Origin: Ruminococcus flavefaciens 007c
Lineage (GTDB): Bacteria; Bacillota; Clostridia; Oscillospirales; Ruminococcaceae
Length of the DNA: 64,000 bases
Direction: 5' to 3'
Assembly: GCF_000571935.1 (NCBI RefSeq)
Contig: NZ_ATAX01000025.1
Location: 149,696 to 213,695, forward strand
Shown here: positions 33,258-41,363 of the stretch, piece by piece
Position numbering within the stretch: the first letter of the stretch is position 1
Layout of the letters: the number at the start of each line of letters is the position of its first letter
Translations under genes and position numbers: made by a program
The notes under the pieces: generated by a model
Seen by the model: only the letters and a program-made list of their open reading frames with translations
What the model was told of the DNA's origin: nothing
The model's database searches: none

Positions 33258-34760
33258 ATGCCACACAGATATAACGGCAGAGAGTCAGACAACATAGAAA
33301 ACACTGACAATGAAGATACCATGCTGATCCCGGGAGATCTTGACGATTATCCCTCTGCCCGGCCGCAGAACCCGCCGCTGAAAAAACTCAGCCGCAGGCC
33401 GCAGTCACCTCAGCAGAGCAGCAGACCGCAGTCTCCCCAGCACAACAGCAGCTGGTCTATAGATAACGATCTGCACAGGTCGTCTGCTCCTGCTTCTCAT
33501 TTTAAGACAAATCAGCAGTCACAGCCCCCTCAGTTCCCGCATACTGAACAGCCTCCCCAGTTTCCTCACTCATCGGCTCCTCCCCCGCCGCAGCAATTCA
33601 ATTACAACAACGAACGCTATTATGACTACAACAGGAATCCTCCGCCATCAGCAGGAGGATATGCAGATGAAAGCTTTCCTTCCACGCCACCGCCACCTGC
33701 TATGCCACCAAGACCGAAGCAGCAGCCCTCAGGCAGGAAAAAACCTTCCGCTACCGTATCTCAGGAGGAAGCCCCCAAAAAGAAGAAGAAACGCAGACAC
33801 AAGTCTCTCTTAGGTAAGATAGTCCGAAGGATAATACACATTATACTGATACTCTTCCTTCTTTTGTTCGGTATATATTCATGCACATCAATATCGCTCA
33901 TAAGAAAGGTCAATAAGCAGCCCGCGAAACCGCGTACCAGATATGCGGATTCCGTTGGAAGAGGCCATGTGCGCAGCGTTCTTATTATAGGTACTGACGG
34001 AAGAACATCCGATGAGATCGGACGTTCTGACTCAATGATACTCGTTTCACTCAACAGAAAGACCAACGAGATCATTATGACCTCATTCATGCGCGACTGC
34101 TATGTTGATATCCCGAATCATGGCATGGACAAGCTTAATGCCGCATATGCCTTCGGAGGCGCTGACCTTCTCATGGAGACGCTGGAATACAATTTCGATG
34201 TCCGTATCGACGATTATGTTTCCGTTGATTTTGCCTCCTTTGTATCTGTTGTTGACGCGGTAGGCGGAATAGATATACAGGTCTCGGACGAAGAAGCCGA
34301 AGCTATAAACGTTATCCTCATATCAGAGGTCAACGAGCTCATGGGTGATGACAGGAACGCCGATCTCCTTAACGGAGGCGGAATGCTGCACCTCAACGGC
34401 AAGCAGGCTCTCTCCTATTCGAGAATAAGATATGTAGGAAACAGCGACTTTGAGCGCACCCAGCGTCAGCGCCGTGTAATGTCACTGATAATAGCAAAGC
34501 TCAAGCAATTCAAGCCTTCCATGTTCAAAAATCTTGCGTCTGACGTTATCCCTGATGTAACTACCAATATGTCAGGCCCTGCAATGTATCTTCTCTCGCT
34601 GAGGTTTCCTCTCCTTCTCGGATATGAGACCAAGCAGATACAGATACCTGCTGAAGGCACATACTACGGAGCAGATGTCGATGTAGGAAATGTGCTCCAG
34701 ATAGACCTTGATGAAAACCGCAGGGTAATTGACAGAGAAGTTTTTGCGGAAAAGAAGTAA
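33258..34760 (+). CDS. LytR-CpsA-Psr (LCP) family cell-wall polymer ligase
   Basis: This 500-residue protein has a long Pro/Gln/Ser-rich cytoplasmic N-terminus (about 30-175), a basic patch (KKKKKRRHK), one membrane span (about 193-213) and an extracellular LCP domain. LCP motifs are visible: LIIGTDGR, GRSDSMILVSLNRKTNEIIMTSFMRDCYVDIP, DKLNAAYAFGGADL, VDAVGGIDIQV, LNGKQALSYSRIR and ERTQRQRRVM. These enzymes transfer teichoic acids or capsule glycans from undecaprenyl lipids to peptidoglycan. AAAGGAG precedes the ATG. The proline-rich tail could bind partners. Confidence 0.92.
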   Translation: MPHRYNGRESDNIENTDNEDTMLIPGDLDDYPSARPQNPPLKKLSRRPQSPQQSSRPQSPQHNSSWSIDNDLHRSSAPASHFKTNQQSQPPQFPHTEQPPQFPHSSAPPPPQQFNYNNERYYDYNRNPPPSAGGYADESFPSTPPPPAMPPRPKQQPSGRKKPSATVSQEEAPKKKKKRRHKSLLGKIVRRIIHIILILFLLLFGIYSCTSISLIRKVNKQPAKPRTRYADSVGRGHVRSVLIIGTDGRTSDEIGRSDSMILVSLNRKTNEIIMTSFMRDCYVDIPNHGMDKLNAAYAFGGADLLMETLEYNFDVRIDDYVSVDFASFVSVVDAVGGIDIQVSDEEAEAINVILISEVNELMGDDRNADLLNGGGMLHLNGKQALSYSRIRYVGNSDFERTQRQRRVMSLIIAKLKQFKPSMFKNLASDVIPDVTTNMSGPAMYLLSLRFPLLLGYETKQIQIPAEGTYYGADVDVGNVLQIDLDENRRVIDREVFAEKK

Positions 34761-34780
34761 TACTGCTGCAATAAAATTAT

Positions 34781-34823
34781 AAAAGCCCGAAAGCTATCAT
34801 TGATCGATGCTTTCGGGCTTTTT
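34781..34823. terminator. Bidirectional terminator between LCP and YhfC genes
   Basis: A 14-bp stem (AAAAGCCCGAAAGC/GCTTTCGGGCTTTT) with a 14-base loop has A and T runs on both sides, serving two convergent genes. Confidence 0.88.
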
Positions 34824-34836
34824 GAATACGTTGAGT

Positions 34837-35664
34837 TCATTCTGTTATATCAGGAAACAAAATCCCGTCTATACATTCTCTTCCGTCTGCAAGCCTGTAT
34901 ATGAGAGCGATTATTCCCAAGCCTGTAATTATTGACGTTATACTTGTAAGATACATATTGCCGCTGAAAGAAACAAGTCCCGGCAATGCATTCATAACAT
35001 AGTGAAGAAGCACCGCCAGAGGAAGCCAGCGCTTCAGGAAATTCTGTTCCTTCATTTTTCTGAAAATAAGCATTGACAATGCAATATGGAAACCAAAGGC
35101 AACTATCAGATCCAGAGTATTCAGTACACCCATAAAAAGTCCGGTGTCTGCGTATTTTTGAAGCTTGTTTATGACCGTTTCGGCGTTTTCTGCTGTTTTT
35201 CCATCAGTAAAATGCTCAATCCCGTAGCGTTCAAGGTCCTGTCCGTAGCCTATAATCCTGAAGGTACTTATTCCGCGCATCCAGCATTCAATTCCTGCAT
35301 GACCTATACCGTAGCATACAGCCGCAGCAGGGGTAATGATATTCGAGACCGGATACTTCATAGCAAGCCATCGCGCAGGTTCCTCAAAAAAACATACTAT
35401 CTCAGTGGCAATTGCAACCTTTACGGCATACGGCGCAGAAAATAACAACAGCCATACCGTAAGATCACACAGCTTGGTTGATATGAAGTATGCCAGTATA
35501 CCTGCAATAAGCGGCAGATACTTCGCTTTTGAATATCTTCCGATAGTAAAAAAAGCCACTATCGGAAGCACCATATACAATATCCCTGTCAGCCAGTACC
35601 CCGCAAAAGTACCTGCCGAGAAAGTAATTTCAGCTGTTTCCGCTGTTAAAACGCCTTCATTCAT
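34837..35664 (-). CDS. YhfC family intramembrane metalloprotease-like protein
   Basis: This 275-residue protein has about eight hydrophobic spans and the YhfC signatures: CFFEEPARWLAMKY (about 91-104, the EExxRW motif), GIGHAGIEC, and two further membrane histidines in FGFHIALSML and LLHYVMNAL. Glutamate and histidines within membrane spans are the probable metal site, as in CPBP-like proteases. The substrate is unknown. It is a single gene that ends at a shared terminator. Confidence 0.85.
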   Translation of the reverse strand: MNEGVLTAETAEITFSAGTFAGYWLTGILYMVLPIVAFFTIGRYSKAKYLPLIAGILAYFISTKLCDLTVWLLLFSAPYAVKVAIATEIVCFFEEPARWLAMKYPVSNIITPAAAVCYGIGHAGIECWMRGISTFRIIGYGQDLERYGIEHFTDGKTAENAETVINKLQKYADTGLFMGVLNTLDLIVAFGFHIALSMLIFRKMKEQNFLKRWLPLAVLLHYVMNALPGLVSFSGNMYLTSITSIITGLGIIALIYRLADGRECIDGILFPDITE

Positions 35665-35801
35665 GACCCCATTTCCCCTTACATGAGCTTTATGAGATAA
35701 TTATACAGCACGGTATTTATATTGTCAATAAGAAACCGCAGTACATAGAATACTGCGGTCTATTATGCTTATAAGTTTATACTGCTTCAGTTAAACGTAT
35801 A

Positions 35802-37073
35802 TTATTCACCGAGAAGCTTCTCTGCAGCTGCGATCTTAACGCAGATAACAAAGAGCTCCATAGCCTTTGCAAGATCCTCAATAGGAGGATATGTAGGAGC
35901 GATCCTGATATTCTTGTCCTCGGGATCAACACCGTGAGGGAATGTAGCACCTGCACCTGTAAGGGTTACGCCTGCATCCTTGCAAAGCTGAACTATTCTC
36001 TTTGCACATCCCGCAGGAGCGTTAAAGGAAATGAAGTAACCACCCTCGGGATCTGTCCACTCGCCTATTCCGAGAGGAGCGATCTCCTTATTGAGAACAT
36101 CGCATACCAGTCTGAACTTAGGTGCGATAATTTCCTTATGCTTCTTCATATGCTCCTTCATATTCTCAATTGTTCCGAAGAACTTCACATGACGGAACTG
36201 ATTCATCTTATCATAGCCGATTATGCTGATACCCAGATACTTCCTGAGCTCCTCTACATTTGCAACGCTGGCACCCATAACAGCCACGCCTGCACCGGGG
36301 AATGTAACCTTTGAAGTTGAACCGAATACGTAAACGATATCCTCATTTCCGAGCTTTTTAGCCTCATCAAGGATATTGAGTATGCAGTGCGGATCATCTG
36401 TAAGATGATGTATACAATATGCGTTATCCCAGAAGATACGGAAATCCTTTGCAGCAGGCTTTAAAGCTGCGAAACGCTTTACTGTCTCGTCGCTGTAAGA
36501 GATGCCGTCGGGATTTGAATACTGAGGCACGCACCATATACCCTTTACATCCTCGTCCTTTACAAGCTCCTCGATCATATCCATATCAGGGCCTGAAGGA
36601 GTCATGGGGATATTTATCATCTCAAAGCCGAAAAACTCTGTTACCTTGAAATGTCTGTCATATCCGGGAACGGGACATAGGAACTTGCGCTTTTCACACT
36701 GTGACCAGGGCTTGCTTCCGAGGATACCCTTGTTGAATGCGCACTGTACAGCAAAAAACATAGCATTAAGGCTTGAATTACCAAAAATAATGATCTCTTC
36801 AGTACCGACACCGATCATATCCGAAAAGAACTTCTTAGCCTCAGGGATACCATCAACGATACCGTAATTACGAACATCGGTACCGCAGCTGCTCATGAAG
36901 TTGCCGTCATCAAAGACACCAAGCATATCAACGCTCAGCTCAAGCTGCTCCTTGCACGGATTGCCTCTGGCCATATTGAGGCAGAGTCCCTGACCTTTGA
37001 AATCGTTATAGAGCTTTTCATTTTCACTCTTGAAGGAAACGATCTGATCTTTTGTCATCTGTGATAAATTCAT
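35802..37073 (-). CDS. Aspartate/MocR-type class I aminotransferase (PF12897-like)
   Basis: This 423-residue PLP enzyme has LCLNMARGNPCKEQLELS near the N-terminus, FGNSSLNAMFFAVQ, IWCVPQYSNPDGISYSDETVKRFAAL, the cofactor aspartate in FRIFWDNAYCIHHL, and the Schiff-base lysine in VYVFGSTSKVTFPGAGVAVMG. This is the Asp_aminotransferase/MocR-like group without a DNA-binding domain, probably acting on aspartate or alanine. I chose the ATG at 37073, preceded by AAAGGTGAG, over a start 90 bases upstream. It stands alone. Confidence 0.9.
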   Translation of the reverse strand: MNLSQMTKDQIVSFKSENEKLYNDFKGQGLCLNMARGNPCKEQLELSVDMLGVFDDGNFMSSCGTDVRNYGIVDGIPEAKKFFSDMIGVGTEEIIIFGNSSLNAMFFAVQCAFNKGILGSKPWSQCEKRKFLCPVPGYDRHFKVTEFFGFEMINIPMTPSGPDMDMIEELVKDEDVKGIWCVPQYSNPDGISYSDETVKRFAALKPAAKDFRIFWDNAYCIHHLTDDPHCILNILDEAKKLGNEDIVYVFGSTSKVTFPGAGVAVMGASVANVEELRKYLGISIIGYDKMNQFRHVKFFGTIENMKEHMKKHKEIIAPKFRLVCDVLNKEIAPLGIGEWTDPEGGYFISFNAPAGCAKRIVQLCKDAGVTLTGAGATFPHGVDPEDKNIRIAPTYPPIEDLAKAMELFVICVKIAAAEKLLGE

Positions 37074-37401
37074 TATCGGTATCTCACCTTTCAAATATTT
37101 TAAGTGCAGAAAATGCACAAAATCTCCACATAAAAGTATATCACAGCAAAGGGACATTTTCAAGAGACAATATCACAAATTATACAACTGTAAAACTTGT
37201 TTTTTTGTGGCTTTCGGCACTATTCGCCTATATATAGCGGTATTCCCATTAGGAATGGCATTTTGTACTAAACTATCGATGTTAATTTTTCATGAAACAG
37301 CGGTTTTTTTATTGACTTTTCTGGATATTTTGTATATAATATAAGTATACAGAAATATTTCAGGGGATGGGAATTAATTGCTTCAATTAGGAGGTATCTG
37401 T
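37074..37401. other. Divergent intergenic region, aminotransferase / transglutaminase-dockerin
   Basis: This gap of 328 bases holds a good promoter for the dockerin gene (37312-37340). On the minus strand a TATAAT can be seen around 37180, but no matching -35 stands out. No small gene or known riboswitch is visible. Confidence 0.45.
37312..37340 (+). promoter_or_regulatory. Promoter of the transglutaminase-dockerin gene
   Basis: TTGACT (37312-37317) and TATAAT (37335-37340) with a 17-base spacer lie about 60 bases before the start codon. Confidence 0.8.
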
Positions 37402-38940
37402 ATGAAAAAATTAATCTCATCGACAATTTCATTCATTACATCAGCCGCACTTTTTCTGTGCGGAGGGCTTGGCTCAGTAACTGCTGCAAGCAACACAGAA
37501 TATACTAATGACGATATGTTTGAAACTGAGTTCTGTCTCGGGGATATTGACGAACTTTCAATGGAGCTGCCGTCATCGCCTGCTGTACTCTCAAATTACA
37601 GCAGCGGCACATTCAATTACGTGGACCAGCTCGACCGCAACAATACTGCGGTGTATAATGCATTCAAGGCACTGAATGAACCTACTGTTACTCCCATAAC
37701 AGTAAAAATGCCTGAGACCATCACCGTAAAACTTTCTTCTATGCCGACTGCCGAAGGCTTCACGGACGAGGATATGGAAGCTTATCAGCTTGCTATCTTC
37801 GGAAACTGCAAGCCGGGTATAGACGCTGCGCTCTTCGACCGTCCCGAGCTTTACTGGGTAGAACCCTCGGGAATAAATATCTCGCTTGACAAGGATTCTA
37901 CGAGCACTTATAACTACTGGACCAGCACCTATACTGTCAAGATACGTTCACTTGTCATCACTCCTGCTTATCTCAATGGCTTTTCTTCTCTGGAAGAAGC
38001 AAAGGAATACGGCGTAAAGCTTGATAATGCCGTTGAAAGTCTTGATGTATCAGGTGATACACGCTATGCAAAACTGAAAAAATTACATGATCATATATCA
38101 TATTTTACATACTACGACACCGGAGCACGTTTCAGCAATTCCGCACTGGGTGCATTGGTCGAGCCCGGAGTTGTCTGCGAAGGCTATTCCGAAGCCTTCA
38201 AGCTCATATGTGATAAGCTAGGCATTCCCTGTATATGCGTTTTCGGCAACCTGATAAAGGAAGAAAACGCAGGCCATATGTGGAACTACGTAAAGATGGA
38301 AGATGATAAGTGGTATGCAATTGACGTAACATGGGACGATATAGACGGCGAAAACGGACGTCAGGTCAAGTATGATTACTTCCTGAAGGGTTCAAAGTCC
38401 TTCTTTACCAATCATACCCCTGAAAACGACTATAATATCACCCATTTTGAGTATCCCGAGTTATCGGAAAGCAATTATGTACTCACCTCCTCTACCACAT
38501 CTACAACTTCGACCACTACATCAACGACAACGACAACAACTACAACTACTACCACTTCAACAACATCAAAGACCACAACTACAACCACAACGACCACCAC
38601 TACTTCGACAACAACAACTACTACTACCACATCAACTACTACTTCCACGACCTCGACCACTTCAAAGACAACCACTTCTACTACTACCTCAACTACAACA
38701 ACAAAGCCAACAACAACTTCTACCACTTCAACCTCGACTACTACCACTACATCGACCACGAGCGAACCTCAATATGCCGTAGGCGACCTTAACCATGACG
38801 GAAAAGTAAATGTTGCTGATCTGGTATACTGTCAGCAATTCCTCCTCGGCAAGCGCGGAATGAAGTATTCCTGCGACTGCAATGGTGATGGTGTTGCAGA
38901 TATATTTGATCTTATCTTTATGAGAAAATTACTTATATAA
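37402..38940 (+). CDS. Secreted transglutaminase-like protein with poly-Thr linker and C-terminal dockerin
   Basis: This 512-residue protein has a signal peptide (about 1-29, ending TAAS). A transglutaminase-core domain follows at about 215-335, with the triad C259 (GVVCEGYSEAF), H292 (AGHMWNYV) and D308 (YAIDVTWDD). A linker of about 93 almost pure Thr/Ser residues spans about 362-454, and a dockerin ends the chain (about 460-512): DLNHDGKVNVADLVYCQQFLLG and DCNGDGVADIFDLIFMRKLLI. The dockerin places it in the cellulosome. Such transglutaminase/cysteine-protease modules are known in Ruminococcus cellulosomes but their target is not. The start is supported by TTAGGAGG. Confidence 0.9.
   Translation: MKKLISSTISFITSAALFLCGGLGSVTAASNTEYTNDDMFETEFCLGDIDELSMELPSSPAVLSNYSSGTFNYVDQLDRNNTAVYNAFKALNEPTVTPITVKMPETITVKLSSMPTAEGFTDEDMEAYQLAIFGNCKPGIDAALFDRPELYWVEPSGINISLDKDSTSTYNYWTSTYTVKIRSLVITPAYLNGFSSLEEAKEYGVKLDNAVESLDVSGDTRYAKLKKLHDHISYFTYYDTGARFSNSALGALVEPGVVCEGYSEAFKLICDKLGIPCICVFGNLIKEENAGHMWNYVKMEDDKWYAIDVTWDDIDGENGRQVKYDYFLKGSKSFFTNHTPENDYNITHFEYPELSESNYVLTSSTTSTTSTTTSTTTTTTTTTTTSTTSKTTTTTTTTTTTSTTTTTTTTSTTTSTTSTTSKTTTSTTTSTTTTKPTTTSTTSTSTTTTTSTTSEPQYAVGDLNHDGKVNVADLVYCQQFLLGKRGMKYSCDCNGDGVADIFDLIFMRKLLI
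38485..38763 (+). repeat. Low-complexity ACN repeat coding for the poly-Thr linker
   Basis: About 280 bases consist almost only of ACN and TCN codons, with a changing third base. The mix of synonymous codons shows it is kept for its protein product and not a simple recent expansion, but it could still slip during replication. A valine-rich open frame on the opposite strand is a by-product. Confidence 0.85.
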
Positions 38941-38960
38941 TAACCTCTTTTCAAATTCGT

Positions 38961-38991
38961 CAGAGGCTCCGAAAGGAATTCGGAGCCTCTG
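38961..38991 (+). terminator. Stem-loop after the transglutaminase-dockerin gene
   Basis: CAGAGGCTCCG and CGGAGCCTCTG pair perfectly (11 bp) around a nine-base loop, 20 bases after the stop codon. No T-run follows, so termination strength is uncertain. Confidence 0.6.
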
Positions 38992-39051
38992 TACGTTATA
39001 GAATTTATAAATCCAATGAAAGGGCTTCTTTAATCTGAAGCGTGATCAGCT

Positions 39052-39954
39052 ATGAAAAATACATCAAACAACAAGCTTAAAGGCATAGCTATTTCATTTT
39101 TTTTGCGCTGGGCAACTCTTTTTATTATAATATTCCTGCTGCTGACGCTGATCGACGCTTTTACTGCTCTTTCAGACAGGAACAGCGGAGGCTCGCTGAC
39201 ATTCAGACTCATATTTGCAGCAGCTGCTTCAGTGGTGGTGAATGTCATCCTTTATTTCCTCGTTGCTCCCCGTATGAACAAGAACTTCAGAGCATACCGC
39301 ACCATTATAATGAGCATCGCCAGCGAAGGCTATTCCCAGCGCAACATAAGCGATATGGAAAAGCAGCTTGAGATCTGTATGCAGGACAGAGAAAAGAACG
39401 AAATGCTAGTGGATCAGTATTCAATGTTCCTCGGAGAGGCTTATATCTCCCTTCACAGATATGCTGAAGCCGAAAAGCACCTTGATACAGCCGACTATGA
39501 TAAAATGGCAAAAGCAGTTCAGGCAACTTCAAATATCAAGCCCCTGCAGAATATAATAATGCTCCATGTACTCTGGATACAGCTCTTCTCGGCAAGAAGA
39601 GACAAAGAAGCAACCGAGCACTGGGTCCGCAAGGGAGAAAAATACTTCGGCAGAATGCGCGGAAAAGACGAGGTAACGGATTATTTCATTGATACTGCAT
39701 ATTTTGAGTCACTTCTAGTACACGATCAGTACAGCAGTGCTCTTGAACTCCTGAAAAAGTACGAATCAAACGAAGCTCTTGAATTCGGCGTAAGTCTTGA
39801 CAAAGCCCGCTGCCTGAAGCTCATGGGCTCCGCAGAAAAGGCAAATAAATACTTCAACAAGGCCTATGAGCTTGCAGCCAATGACTGGCGCAGACTTACC
39901 GTAGAGCTTGAACGCGGTGTCTCTGACAGTCCTTCCGAAAACACAAACAGCTGA
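39052..39954 (+). CDS. Membrane protein with two spans and a TPR-like soluble region
   Basis: This 300-residue protein has two N-terminal spans (about 16-42 and 61-82) and a helical soluble part (about 95-300) with TPR-like pairs, for example FLGEAYISLHRYAEAEKHLDTADY and DKARCLKLMGSAEKANKYFNKAYELAA. TPR regions usually mediate protein binding. There is no clear ribosome site, but the frame is long and codon use resembles the neighbours. I do not recognise a specific family. Confidence 0.75.
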   Translation: MKNTSNNKLKGIAISFFLRWATLFIIIFLLLTLIDAFTALSDRNSGGSLTFRLIFAAAASVVVNVILYFLVAPRMNKNFRAYRTIIMSIASEGYSQRNISDMEKQLEICMQDREKNEMLVDQYSMFLGEAYISLHRYAEAEKHLDTADYDKMAKAVQATSNIKPLQNIIMLHVLWIQLFSARRDKEATEHWVRKGEKYFGRMRGKDEVTDYFIDTAYFESLLVHDQYSSALELLKKYESNEALEFGVSLDKARCLKLMGSAEKANKYFNKAYELAANDWRRLTVELERGVSDSPSENTNS

Positions 39955-39978
39955 ACAACTGTACGTCATATAAAAAGC

Positions 39979-40023
39979 AACACCCGAAAGATTCGGTTAT
40001 CGATCTCTTTCGGGTGTTTTTTA
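39979..40023. terminator. Bidirectional terminator between TPR-like gene and GH3 gene
   Basis: AACACCCGAAAG and CTTTCGGGTGTT form a 12-bp stem followed by a T-run on the plus strand. It lies between convergent genes. Confidence 0.85.
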
Positions 40024-40028
40024 CAGCT

Positions 40029-41351
40029 TTATTTATTTGTTATGTCCATTTTCTTGGATTTGAGCTCGAGTATGCGATAAACGCTCTCGTCTATGCGTTC
40101 CTCGGAAAGTCTTCCTTCGGCTACAGCCGCTTCGACTCCTGTTGCAGCTGCACCAAGATCAGCAGGCATAAGAAGCATATCTCCGCCTGCTTCAAGCACA
40201 CGAACCGCAAGCTCACCGCTTGAATAATTATCCGCAACAGCCTTCATTGAAAGCGAGTCGGTTATAATAACTCCGTCAAAACCCAGTCTGCTTCTCAGCT
40301 CACTGGTAATCATGATACGTGATATAGAAGCAGGAAGCCTGTCCACACCGTTCATGGTGATATGACCAACCATGACCATATCCGCACCTGCATCAATACC
40401 GCTGCGGAAAGCAAGGAATTCAGCTGAAAGAAGCTGTGCAATGTTTTTATCGGAATAAACAACTCCGTAATGGGAGTCTCCGGAAGTATTGCCGTGTCCC
40501 GGGAAATGCTTCAGAGTACAGAATACTCCGCCGTCCTGGAAGCCCTTTACTGCTGAAGACGAAAGAGTTGCCGCTTCGTGGAAATCATCGCTGTACGCAC
40601 GCTTGCCGATAACAGTATTTGCAGGATTCGACCAGGTATCAGCAACCGGTGCAAAATCGAGGTTGAAGCCGAGTCCGGAAATATCAGTCGCTATCTGCTT
40701 AGCATTATCGTATGCAGTCTTTTCGCCTTCCGACTTATAGTCATACATGGGCGAGAAGGACGTTGTGCCAGCCTTTTCAGCACATCTTGCAACTGTACCG
40801 CCTTCCTCGTCAACAGAATAGAACAGCGGGATCATGCCCTCTTCAGCCGCATATTCCGACGTATTCGAAATCATTTCAGATATTGCATCTGCCGACTCGA
40901 TATTCTTTGAGAAATAAACTATTCCGCCAACAGGGTATTCCTTAAGACTTGCTTTAGTCGTCTCATTTGCCGCAGTATAGTTGCCTCCCTTTGTAAGTCC
41001 CTCCGGAGTTACGATGAAAAGCTGACATACCTTCTCGTGGAGAGACATATCATTTATGCGCTGCTCAATGCTGTCCAGAGCTTCCGTAACAGCCTCTGTT
41101 GCAACCGTCTCGGTAGTGGCTGTATTTGCAGCATTTTCTTTTGTTGTACCATTCTGTGACGCTTCACCTGTTGTCCCCGCTTTTGTCGTTGATGGACCAC
41201 CTGTAGTAACTCTGCTTACACCGGCTGCAGGACCTCCCTGCCCGTTGTTGTTGGCATTAAGACCGTTTGAAAGCATCATTACGCCTCCAATGACGACAAT
41301 CATAGCTATCAGAGCTATGAATGTAGCCGTAAGTTTGTTCTTGTCTGACAT
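40029..41351 (-). CDS. GH3 beta-N-acetylhexosaminidase (NagZ-like), membrane-anchored
   Basis: This 440-residue protein has an N-terminal membrane anchor or signal (about 7-28), a Thr/Gly/Ala-rich linker (to about 90) and a GH3 domain. The motif KHFPGHGNTSGDSHYG carries the D292-H294 acid/base dyad typical of NagZ, and DGVIITDSLSMKAV carries the nucleophile D365. It removes N-acetylglucosamine from peptidoglycan fragments, here probably outside the membrane. It starts 12 bases after the methyltransferase gene, preceded by AAAGGAGG. Confidence 0.92.
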   Translation of the reverse strand: MSDKNKLTATFIALIAMIVVIGGVMMLSNGLNANNNGQGGPAAGVSRVTTGGPSTTKAGTTGEASQNGTTKENAANTATTETVATEAVTEALDSIEQRINDMSLHEKVCQLFIVTPEGLTKGGNYTAANETTKASLKEYPVGGIVYFSKNIESADAISEMISNTSEYAAEEGMIPLFYSVDEEGGTVARCAEKAGTTSFSPMYDYKSEGEKTAYDNAKQIATDISGLGFNLDFAPVADTWSNPANTVIGKRAYSDDFHEAATLSSSAVKGFQDGGVFCTLKHFPGHGNTSGDSHYGVVYSDKNIAQLLSAEFLAFRSGIDAGADMVMVGHITMNGVDRLPASISRIMITSELRSRLGFDGVIITDSLSMKAVADNYSSGELAVRVLEAGGDMLLMPADLGAAATGVEAAVAEGRLSEERIDESVYRILELKSKKMDITNK

Positions 41352-41363
41352 AAGCTCCTCCTT

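Noticed and set aside
38475..38759. Valine-rich open frame opposite the poly-Thr linker
   Set aside because: It is the reverse complement of ACN codons, which gives only valine-type codons and no stops; it has no ribosome site.
38485..38763. CRISPR-like repeat array
   Set aside because: The repeats are three-base codons with no spacers and lie in frame within a protein gene.
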